From an uncultured Eubacteriales bacterium (GTDB lineage Bacteria; Bacillota; Clostridia; Oscillospirales; QAMX01), in contig URVL01000056.1 of assembly GCA_900551265.1 (NCBI GenBank), forward strand, positions 1 through 13,046: a stretch of 13,046 nt of DNA. The letters run 5' to 3'. The translations under genes and the position numbers were made by a program. This document shows, piece by piece, positions 6,852-13,046 of this stretch. The notes beneath the pieces are model-generated. The model saw nothing but the letters and a program-made list of their open reading frames with translations, searched no databases and was not told the DNA's origin. Numbering within the stretch: the first letter of the stretch is position 1; every line of letters starts with the position of its first letter.

Positions 6852-8015
6852 ATGAACAGAAAGGGAGCGTTTTACACGGGTGAATATCGTAATGTATTTG
6901 CGGAATACGGCTACGACCCGGCGGAAATCGACCGCCGCGTAGAGGAAACCTATGAAGAAATGTTTCATGGGCCGGCTGACCGTGTGCTTTTTCACCCGGA
7001 TTGGCCGGACAAAGCGAGCTTTGAAGATACCGGTAATGTAGATGCCCGCACGGAAGGCATGAGTTACTCTATGATGATGGCCGTTCAAATGGACCGTCAG
7101 GAAGATTTTGACCGGCTCTGGAACTTCAGCATGACTTTTATGCATCATAAGGATGGTCCGTACCGCGGCTATTTTGCATGGACAACGGCTTTGGACGGTA
7201 CGCGCAATGCCGATGGCCCCGCGCCGGATGGCGAGGAGTATTATGCACTGGCGCTCTTTTTTGCATCCCATCGCTGGGGAGACCGGGAAGCACCGTATAA
7301 TTACAGTGAGCAGGCCCGCGCCATTCTCCATGAGTGTGTTCACAAGGGAGAAAACGGTGAAGAAGGCCGCGCTATGTGGGATCCTGAAAATTATCTGATT
7401 CGTTTCGTCCCGGAGGCGGATTCAACGGATGCGTCTTATCATCTGCCGCATTTTTACGAACTGTTTGCTTTGTGGGCAAATGAAGAAGACCGTGCGTTTT
7501 GGAAGAAAGCGGCGGCGGCCAGCCGCGAATATCTTCATAAGGCTTGTCACCCGGTGACAGGCCTTGCACCGGAGTTTGGCGAATACGACGGTTCTCCGCG
7601 TAATTTCAATGGGCGCGGCGTCAGCCGTTATTACTCCGACGCTTACCGCGTGCCTGCGAATATCGGCCTGGATTCCCTGTGGTTCAATGTCGATCCATGG
7701 CAGCACGAAAATAACGGAAAGCTTCAGAAATTTTTCTGTGAAACGGAGCCGGAGCATGACTACCGTGTATATATGATTGACGGTACGGTGATTGACGAGC
7801 CGGCACTGCATCCGGTCGGTATTATTGCGACAAACGCTGAGGCGTCAATTGCGTCGTCACAATCGGAAGCGTACAAAGATTATGCACGCAGGTGTGTGGA
7901 ACTCTTTTGGAACACGCCGCTGCGCACGGGGATTCGCCGCTATTACGATAACTGCCTTTATATGTTTGCCATGCTGGCGCTTTCCGGCCGTTACCGTATC
8001 TGGTGGCCGAAATAA
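6852..8015 (+). CDS. reducing-end xylose-releasing exo-oligoxylanase (GH8)
   Basis: 387 aa, near-collinear with the Bacillus halodurans Rex enzyme (EC 3.2.1.156). Rex removes single xylose units from the reducing end of short xylo-oligosaccharides by inversion. There is no signal peptide, so it acts in the cytoplasm on imported oligomers. The general acid Glu68 lies in DARTEGMSYSMMMAVQMDR, Asp126 in GPAPDGEEYYALALFFASHR, and the likely base Asp263 in YYSDAYRV; these correspond to Glu70, Asp128 and Asp263 of B. halodurans. The His-Pro-Val turn (320-322, ALHPVG) that shapes the reducing-end subsite is kept. The sequence ends with the family stretch YDNCLYMFAMLALSG. AAAGGGGAAG precedes the ATG. 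It has its own promoter and terminator, and no xylan genes or transporter lie beside it. Confidence 0.95.
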   Translation: MNRKGAFYTGEYRNVFAEYGYDPAEIDRRVEETYEEMFHGPADRVLFHPDWPDKASFEDTGNVDARTEGMSYSMMMAVQMDRQEDFDRLWNFSMTFMHHKDGPYRGYFAWTTALDGTRNADGPAPDGEEYYALALFFASHRWGDREAPYNYSEQARAILHECVHKGENGEEGRAMWDPENYLIRFVPEADSTDASYHLPHFYELFALWANEEDRAFWKKAAAASREYLHKACHPVTGLAPEFGEYDGSPRNFNGRGVSRYYSDAYRVPANIGLDSLWFNVDPWQHENNGKLQKFFCETEPEHDYRVYMIDGTVIDEPALHPVGIIATNAEASIASSQSEAYKDYARRCVELFWNTPLRTGIRRYYDNCLYMFAMLALSGRYRIWWPK

Positions 8016-8043
8016 GCTGTGTCACAGGAATAATCAATAACTC

Positions 8044-8072
8044 GAGGGGACGTTTTGTCCCCTCTGTTTTTT
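8044..8072 (+). terminator. rho-independent terminator after Rex
   Basis: GAGGGGAC, loop GTTTT and GTCCCCTC (8044-8064) form a perfect 8-bp stem followed by TGTTTTTT. It lies 28 nt after the Rex stop. Confidence 0.92.
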
Positions 8073-8457
8073 ATGGAAAGACGAAAAAATTTTTTAAGGT
8101 GTTTTCATAGAAGCGAAGTCCCTTGCCTCCTTTAGGGCGTTTCTCGGTCTTTAAATTTTCCCGCGGCAAATTATCAATATGTTTGGAAACGGAGATGCGC
8201 TTTATGACAATGTTACCGTGCGTTATTTTCGTATCTTTCCGTTTCGCACCTTTATTGTGGGCACACAGATTTTAGGGACGCAGTTTTTTCTTCCATTATG
8301 CAGTTAGTATATAAAAGCGGCCTGTCTGAAAGCCAACGTTGTATGATAGATGCCGTGGAGGTGCTGAAACGAAAGATCTGATAAAGCGTCGTTTGCTGCC
8401 GGAATGGGCATATACGAGAAAATAGTTGCCGTCAGGGCATGTACATTTTCTTTTCGT
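8073..8457. other. gene-poor stretch before the ddl promoter
   Basis: About 385 nt with no supported gene. The longest plus-strand frame (ATG near 8179, 42 codons) has no ribosome binding site and no recognised family. There is a 12-bp A6T6 palindrome near 8083-8096. No tRNA, riboswitch or degenerate gene is recognised. Confidence 0.5.
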
Positions 8458-8491
8458 TTGCATTTTTGGGGCTGCAGTGGTATTATAATAC
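8458..8491 (+). promoter_or_regulatory. promoter of the ddl-murI-recG operon
   Basis: TTGCAT (8458-8463), a 17-nt spacer and TATTAT (8481-8486) preceded by TGG, an extended -10. TATAAT overlaps it at 8484-8489. The -10 lies in a perfect 12-bp palindrome GTATTATAATAC (8480-8491). Transcription would begin about 50 nt before ddl. Confidence 0.6.
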
Positions 8492-8508
8492 TGTATCTTT
8501 ATAAGCGT

Positions 8509-8525
8509 CCGGGTGGTATGCCCGG
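8509..8525 (+). promoter_or_regulatory. small GC hairpin in the ddl leader
   Basis: CCGGG, a 7-nt loop and CCCGG, ending 9 nt before the GGAGG (8535-8539) of ddl. It may tune translation initiation; no known regulatory class is recognised. Confidence 0.3.
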
Positions 8526-8548
8526 CGGTCTTTTGGAGGTTGCCTGAA

Positions 8549-9607
8549 ATGCGATATAAACTTTGTGTCCTTTTCGGGGGCGCGTCAACGGAACATGAAG
8601 TAAGCTGCCGGTCTACGGAATCGGTACTTGACCATATTAACTCAGAAAAATATGAAATGATAACTGTCGGCATTACGCGCGACGGACGTTGGCTGCGGTA
8701 TCGCGGCGGGGATCCCGCTGCAATTAGAAGCGGCGCATGGGAACAGCATGCGGAAAACGTAGCCTGCTGCATTTCACCGGACACTGCTGTTCACGGCCTC
8801 ATTTATGAGGATGGTCATACGGAGCGTGTTGACGTGGTGTTTGCCGTTTTGCATGGCAAAAACGGCGAGGATGGGACCATTCAGGGCCTTTTGGAACTGG
8901 CGGGTATCCCATACGTCGGGTGCGGCGTGGCGGCTGCGGCGAATACCATGGATAAAGTCATAACCAAGATGTTTGCCGAACGCGAGCAGATTAACCAGGC
9001 AAAGTATCTTGTTTTGCATCAGAGAAAATTTGAGAGGGATCCGGATGGCATTGCGGCAGATGCCGCTGAAACGTTGGGACTCCCGTTGTTTGTCAAACCG
9101 GCTCGCGCGGGGTCCTCTATTGGCGTTGGTAAAGCTAAAACCGTGGCAGATGTAAAGCAATACATAGAAGAGGCGCTTTGCTTTGACCGTAAACTGGTGT
9201 TAGAGGAATGTGTCGTTGGGCAGGAAATTGAAGTGGCCGTGCTGGGCGATGCGGACGGCGAGGTGCTGACGTCGTGCGTCGGCGAGATTGCACCCGCGCA
9301 GGAGTTCTATACCTATTCTGCTAAATATGATGATGAGGAGTCCCGGCTTTTTATTCCGGCGCGTATCCCACAGGAGGCTTCTGACTGTGTGCGTCGTGTT
9401 GCCGAACGCATATTCCGATCCATGGGATGCTTCGGTCTTGCGCGCGTAGACTTTTTCCTTCGTACGGATGGGGCTGTTGTGTTTAACGAACTCAATGCCA
9501 TTCCGGGTTTTACGAGTATTAGTATGTATCCGCAACTTTTCGAGGCTTCCGGTATTTCCTATTCGGAGCTGATTGACCGTCTTGTGACGCTTGCGTTTCA
9601 TAGGTGA
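8549..9607 (+). CDS. ddl: D-alanine--D-alanine ligase
   Basis: 352 aa, standard Ddl length. It joins two D-Ala with ATP in the cytoplasm, for MurF to add to the peptidoglycan precursor. Seen: the N-terminal LFGGASTEHEVS, VFAVLHGKNGEDGTIQGLLE, MDKVITK, the ATP-grasp lid VKPARAGSSIGV, and the C-terminal metal and substrate motif NELNAIPGFTSISMYP. The omega-loop segment EFYTYSAKY keeps the Tyr linked to D-Ala-D-Ala specificity; D-lactate ligases have Phe or a different loop there. The ATG at 8549 has GGAGG 9 nt upstream; an in-frame GTG at 8513 would add 12 unlike residues and lies within the leader hairpin. First gene of a tight operon, 3 nt before murI. Confidence 0.96.
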   Translation: MRYKLCVLFGGASTEHEVSCRSTESVLDHINSEKYEMITVGITRDGRWLRYRGGDPAAIRSGAWEQHAENVACCISPDTAVHGLIYEDGHTERVDVVFAVLHGKNGEDGTIQGLLELAGIPYVGCGVAAAANTMDKVITKMFAEREQINQAKYLVLHQRKFERDPDGIAADAAETLGLPLFVKPARAGSSIGVGKAKTVADVKQYIEEALCFDRKLVLEECVVGQEIEVAVLGDADGEVLTSCVGEIAPAQEFYTYSAKYDDEESRLFIPARIPQEASDCVRRVAERIFRSMGCFGLARVDFFLRTDGAVVFNELNAIPGFTSISMYPQLFEASGISYSELIDRLVTLAFHR

Positions 9608-9610
9608 GCC

Positions 9611-10432
9611 ATGGGGGAGGATAACCGCGCCATCGGCGTATTTGACTCCGGGATTGGCGGCCTGACCGCCATGCGTGAACTGTCGGCGCTGCTGCCGCAT
9701 GAAGATATTGTTTATTTTGGAGATACGGGACGTGTGCCGTATGGTACGCGCAGCCGTGAGACAATTGTCAAGTATGCGCGGCAGGACGCCAGGTTTCTCT
9801 GCAGCTTTGACTTGAAGCTATTGCTGATCGCCTGTGGGACGGCAAGCTATGCTGCTCTGGAAACATTGCAGAAAGAATTGCCTATTCCTGTTTTCGGTGT
9901 GGTGGAAGGCGCGTCGCGCCGCGCTGTGGAAGTGACGCGTGTAGGGCGCGTTGCGGTACTGGCGACACCTGCCACAATTTCAGGTCATGTGTTCGGAAAT
10001 TTTCTGAAAGGGCTCTCGCAGGAAATTACGGTGATAGAAAAGGCATGCCCGCTGTTTGTCCCCGTTGTGGAAAACGGACGTTTCCGCCCGGAAGATCCTT
10101 TGGTACGCATTTTGACGGAGGAGTACCTGGCACCGGTACGCGAGGCGGGCGCCGACACGATCATTTTGGGCTGTACGCACTATCCGTTGCTTTCGGAGGC
10201 TATTTCACGTTGCGTACCTGGTGCTGCGCTCATAAGTTCGGGGGCGGAGGCCGCGAAAGCAGTAGCAGATTCCCTGAAAAAAAATGGCTTGACAGCTCCG
10301 GAAGGGCGTATTGGTACGCGCCGTTATTTTGTTAGCGACAGCGTGGAGCAATTTAAACAGAATGCTGGAATGTATCTCTGTCATCCTCTGGATGGCAGTG
10401 TGGCGTGGGTAGATATTGAAAAATACGAATGA
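9611..10432 (+). CDS. murI: glutamate racemase
   Basis: 273 aa, typical length. It interconverts L- and D-glutamate without a cofactor, supplying D-Glu for MurD. Seen: IGVFDSGIGGLTAMREL at the N-terminus, YFGDTGRVPYGTRS, the first catalytic cysteine in LLLIACGTAS (Cys75), the family stretch ACPLFVPVVENG (145-156), and the second catalytic cysteine in LGCTHYPLL (Cys188). The first motif is usually ACNTAS; here the Asn is Gly76. Two amino-acid racemase halves are complete. The start lies 3 nt after the ddl stop with AGGTGA overlapping that stop, so translation is probably coupled. Pairing with ddl places two D-amino-acid steps of wall synthesis together. Confidence 0.95.
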   Translation: MGEDNRAIGVFDSGIGGLTAMRELSALLPHEDIVYFGDTGRVPYGTRSRETIVKYARQDARFLCSFDLKLLLIACGTASYAALETLQKELPIPVFGVVEGASRRAVEVTRVGRVAVLATPATISGHVFGNFLKGLSQEITVIEKACPLFVPVVENGRFRPEDPLVRILTEEYLAPVREAGADTIILGCTHYPLLSEAISRCVPGAALISSGAEAAKAVADSLKKNGLTAPEGRIGTRRYFVSDSVEQFKQNAGMYLCHPLDGSVAWVDIEKYE

Positions 10433-10445
10433 CTGAGGGGTTGAC

Positions 10446-10868
10446 ATGTATAAGCTTCCCGACGGGCAATTGGATATTTACACATTAATCCATCCCCTGG
10501 AGGATATGCTCGATCCGGAAAACCGGTGGGTGGTCCGGGCTAGAGCTATGCCTTGGGAAGAACTGGAACGAGTTTTGTCTGCCAAACTGTATTCATCGCG
10601 CGGAGCGCCGGCGAAGCCTCTGCGGATGATGCTGGGTGCGATGATGATTGGCGACCATTTGAAGTGCTCCGACGCGGAAACGGTTCGGCAGATACAGGAG
10701 AACCCCTATATGCAGTATTTTGTAGGACTCAATGAGTTTACCAGAGAGCGCCCTTTCGCACCGTTGTCGTTATCGCTTTTTCGAAAAAAAATTACGCCGT
10801 CTGTAGATCGGGAGATCCGGCGTATTATAAAAGCGGCGGACATACGGGAAATTGGTGACGATGCATGA
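10446..10868 (+). CDS. stand-alone transposase N-terminal domain protein (DUF772 type, IS1182/IS5-like)
   Basis: 140 aa. The start (MYKLPDGQLDI) and the core at about 56-95 (AKPLRMMLGAMMIGDHLK, SDAETVRQIQENPYMQYFVGL), followed by RPFAPLSLSLFRKKI, match the N-terminal DNA-binding region of IS1182/IS5-type transposases. The DDE catalytic domain of the full-length enzyme (several hundred residues longer) is missing: the frame ends in TGA inside an ATGA overlap with recG. No terminal inverted repeats or target duplication are seen. The ribosome binding site GAGGGG and the 13-nt gap after murI look like an ordinary operon gene. It is either a domesticated DNA-binding protein or an old remnant held by translational coupling. 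The domain call is firm; the function is unknown. Confidence 0.8.
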   Translation: MYKLPDGQLDIYTLIHPLEDMLDPENRWVVRARAMPWEELERVLSAKLYSSRGAPAKPLRMMLGAMMIGDHLKCSDAETVRQIQENPYMQYFVGLNEFTRERPFAPLSLSLFRKKITPSVDREIRRIIKAADIREIGDDA

Positions 10869-12895
10869 TAGACCGTAGCGTACAATACGTAAAAGGCGTG
10901 GGCGAGGCCCGCGCCAAACTTTTGAAGCGGCTGCATATTGAAACGGTCGGCGATCTCCTGCGTCACTTTCCACGAGCCTATGAGGATCGAACCCGTACGG
11001 TTCCGATCAATGAAGTGACGGAGGGTGAGAGCGTCTGCGTATGTGCAGAAATTACAAGTCCTGTCATGTCGTACCGGGGGAGCGGCGGCCGGCCTATTTC
11101 CAAGTTTACCATTTCGGACGATACCGGATCTTTGCAGGTGACCTTTTTCAATGCAAAATATTTCAGCGCCTCGCAGGGGGAAACGTATCGCTTTTATGGA
11201 AAGGCCGAGCGTATGGGCAGGCGCTTTTTTTTGACAAACCCCGTTATGGAACGTCCGGACAGCCATTTGAAGACAGGACGCATTCTACCGGTTTATCGTC
11301 TGACGGAGGGCCTCCCGAACTCTGCCGTGATCCGCATGGTAGAGCATGCTCTGGCGTATGTAAATGAAATACCGGAGACGCTCCCGGCCGCGGTTATTGA
11401 GAAATACTCACTGATGGCTCTCCATGAGGCCTACCGGCAAATCCACGCGCCGCAGAGTGTGGAAATGCTTACAGCTGCGCGAAAACGTTTTGCATTTGAG
11501 GAGCTTTTTACGCTTTCCCTGGGTCTTGCCATGCTGAAGACGGATCGCGGAGAAGCGGGAGAGACGTTGCCCCTGCCCAACATGGAGCCTTTTTATCAGG
11601 CGCTCCCGTTTGCACTGACGCATGCGCAGCATCGTGCTATTGATGAGGCTCTTTCCGATATGACGTCGCCGGCCGGCATTGCTATGCGCCGCCTGGTACA
11701 GGGTGACGTTGGCTCCGGTAAGACGGTGGTGGCGGCTGCGCTTGCCTATGCTGCTACCCAAGGCGGCGCGCAATCGGCCATGATGGCGCCGACAGAGATT
11801 TTGGCACGCCAACACTATTTGGACCTTTCGGCGCTTTTGCAACCGCTCGGCGTCCGTGTAGGACTTTTGACGGCGGGAATGCCGCTTATAGAACGCCGGC
11901 AGACGCGTGAACGGCTGGTATCCGGAGAGATTGACTTTGTGATCGGTACGCACGCGTTGCTTTCTGAGGGCGTAACGTTTTCGCGGCTGCGGCTTGTGGT
12001 GACGGACGAGCAGCACCGCTTTGGCGTGAGGCAGCGTGCACGTTTGCGCGAAAAGGCGGAGATTCCGCCGCATATGCTTGTCATGAGCGCGACCCCAATT
12101 CCGCGTACATTAGCGATGGTGTTATACGGCGACATGGATCTCTCTGTGATTGATGAACTGCCTCCGGGACGTATTCCGGTTGATACGCGCGCGCCGTCGG
12201 AGGAGTACCGGGATGCGGTATATGGCTTTATGCGCCGTCAGCTTGACCGCGGCAGGCAGGCGTATATTGTCTGCCCTGTGATTGAGGAAACGGAAAATGA
12301 GGATTTGAAGGCCGCCGCGGTATTCGCGGACGAGCTGCGGCAAAGATATTTCGGCGGATACCGCGTAGAGCTTTTGCACGGGAGAATGTCCGCCCGCGAA
12401 AAAGACGAAGTGATGGAGGCCTTTGTGGCCGGCAATGTTCAGGTGCTTGTTGCGACGACAGTGATTGAGGTAGGCGTGAATGTTCCGAATGCCAACATGA
12501 TGGTAATTGAAAATGCCGAGCGCTTTGGTCTTTCTCAATTGCATCAGTTGCGCGGACGCGTGGGACGTTCTGATAAAAAATCGTATTGTGTGCTGCTCAC
12601 GCGCTCTTCCTCACAAATGACACGGGAACGATTGGAAATTATGTGCCGGACAAATGACGGCTTTGAAATTGCTCGTGAGGATCTGCGCATTCGTGGACCA
12701 GGCGAATTCTTTGGGCAGAGACAGTCCGGCGTCCCGGGATTAAAAATTGCGGACCTTGGCGCCGATATGACGTTGCTTGCAAGCGCGCATGATGCCGCGC
12801 TTGCTCTTTTGGCGCAAGACCCACAGCTTTCCGCGCCGGAAAATACCGTTTTGCGCAATCAGATTAGTCAATTGTTTCAAAAAGAAAGGACGTAA
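10865..12895 (+). CDS. recG: ATP-dependent DNA helicase RecG
   Basis: 676 aa, usual RecG length. It reverses stalled forks and migrates branched DNA in recombination and repair. The N-terminal wedge domain with OB fold (about 50-130) contains SKFTISDDTGSLQVTFFNAKY. The helicase core has Walker A GDVGSGKT (280-287), APTEILA, Walker B DEQH (381-384), SATPIPRTLA (408 onward), LLHGRM, VATTVIEVGVNVPNA and the arginine-finger motif QLRGRVGR (561-568). The C-terminus carries GPGEFFGQRQSG. The start overlaps the previous stop as ATGA, with a weak GGTGA upstream, so initiation probably depends on translation of the DUF772 gene. The N-terminal extension of some RecG proteins is absent, as is common in Firmicutes. 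Confidence 0.97.
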   Translation: MIDRSVQYVKGVGEARAKLLKRLHIETVGDLLRHFPRAYEDRTRTVPINEVTEGESVCVCAEITSPVMSYRGSGGRPISKFTISDDTGSLQVTFFNAKYFSASQGETYRFYGKAERMGRRFFLTNPVMERPDSHLKTGRILPVYRLTEGLPNSAVIRMVEHALAYVNEIPETLPAAVIEKYSLMALHEAYRQIHAPQSVEMLTAARKRFAFEELFTLSLGLAMLKTDRGEAGETLPLPNMEPFYQALPFALTHAQHRAIDEALSDMTSPAGIAMRRLVQGDVGSGKTVVAAALAYAATQGGAQSAMMAPTEILARQHYLDLSALLQPLGVRVGLLTAGMPLIERRQTRERLVSGEIDFVIGTHALLSEGVTFSRLRLVVTDEQHRFGVRQRARLREKAEIPPHMLVMSATPIPRTLAMVLYGDMDLSVIDELPPGRIPVDTRAPSEEYRDAVYGFMRRQLDRGRQAYIVCPVIEETENEDLKAAAVFADELRQRYFGGYRVELLHGRMSAREKDEVMEAFVAGNVQVLVATTVIEVGVNVPNANMMVIENAERFGLSQLHQLRGRVGRSDKKSYCVLLTRSSSQMTRERLEIMCRTNDGFEIAREDLRIRGPGEFFGQRQSGVPGLKIADLGADMTLLASAHDAALALLAQDPQLSAPENTVLRNQISQLFQKERT

Positions 12896-12899
12896 AGAT

Positions 12900-13046
12900 A
12901 TGGAAGATCTGAAAACAAATGTTGCCGGTTTGACCTTGAAGCCCGTGGAGAAGGAAGACCTCTCCACGTTGCGCGGCTTGCTGTATGAACTTGCAGAGTA
13001 TGAGCATCTGGAGGATATTTTTGATGTAGCAGAGGATGTGCTGGAA
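12900..13046 (+). CDS. GNAT family N-acetyltransferase (N-terminal part only)
   Basis: 49 codons before the right edge, beginning MEDLKTNVAGLTLKPVEKED. Residues 10-35 (LTLKPVEKEDLSTLRGLLYELAEYEHLED) have the beta1-alpha1 pattern of GNAT enzymes, with ELAEYE a frequent element of the small RimI-like or diamine-type acetyltransferases. The acetyl-CoA loop lies beyond the window, so the substrate is unknown. The start is 4 nt after the recG stop with AAAGGA about 11 nt upstream, so it probably belongs to the same transcript. Confidence 0.65.
   Translation, partial: MEDLKTNVAGLTLKPVEKEDLSTLRGLLYELAEYEHLEDIFDVAEDVLE

Noticed and set aside
6543..7343. 266-codon minus-strand open frame
   Set aside because: Antisense to the promoter region and first half of the well-matched Rex gene; no family resemblance and no ribosome binding site.
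8513..8548. Longer ddl start (GTG 8513)
   Set aside because: The added residues are not Ddl-like, and GGAGG at 8535-8539 points to ATG 8549.
8296..8784. 162-codon minus-strand open frame reaching into the gap before ddl
   Set aside because: Overlaps the ddl 5' end antisense, with no recognised motif; does not justify filling the gap with a gene.
9908..9920. 13-nt GGCGCG/CGCGCC hairpin in murI
   Set aside because: Short GC-rich self-complementarity of this size is expected by chance in this coding sequence, and no T-run follows.

Overview
The window reads as chromosomal DNA of a spore-forming member of the Clostridia (Firmicutes) with mid-range GC. The evidence is a spoIIGA-sigE pair, strong Shine-Dalgarno sequences, an ECF sigma factor, and a glycoside hydrolase family 8 oligoxylanase typical of fibre-degrading Firmicutes. 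No tRNA, rRNA, CRISPR array or complete insertion sequence was seen.

Left part (1-4887, minus strand): an ECF sigma factor gene is followed 23 nt later by a very large open reading frame that runs off the left edge (at least 1367 codons). Its product has a short basic cytoplasmic N-terminus, one membrane span, an Asn/Gly/Asp-rich linker, Ig-like domains and a full alpha-2-macroglobulin (A2M) architecture. In the thioester domain the usual CxEQ motif appears to be RVDQ. The A2M protein sits where an ECF anti-sigma factor normally sits, and its N-terminus resembles short clostridial anti-sigma tails. The inferred system is a surface A2M that senses proteases or cell-wall damage and signals to the sigma factor. 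This is the most novel content of the window.

Middle (4815-8072): the minus-strand sporulation operon spoIIGA-sigE encodes the membrane aspartic protease and its substrate pro-sigma-E, and ends in a rho-independent terminator. sigG does not follow. Divergent from it is a single-gene unit on the plus strand with its own promoter, structured leader and terminator. It encodes a cytoplasmic reducing-end xylose-releasing exo-oligoxylanase (Rex, GH8).

Right part (8073-13046, plus strand): after a gene-poor stretch of about 475 nt comes a tight run of ddl, murI, a 140-aa stand-alone transposase N-terminal domain (DUF772 type), recG, and the start of a GNAT acetyltransferase. Gaps are 3, 13, -4 and 4 nt. 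ddl and murI supply D-Ala-D-Ala and D-Glu for peptidoglycan, and recG encodes the branch-migration helicase. The transposase fragment embedded with ATGA overlap in this housekeeping operon suggests domestication or a well-fixed remnant.
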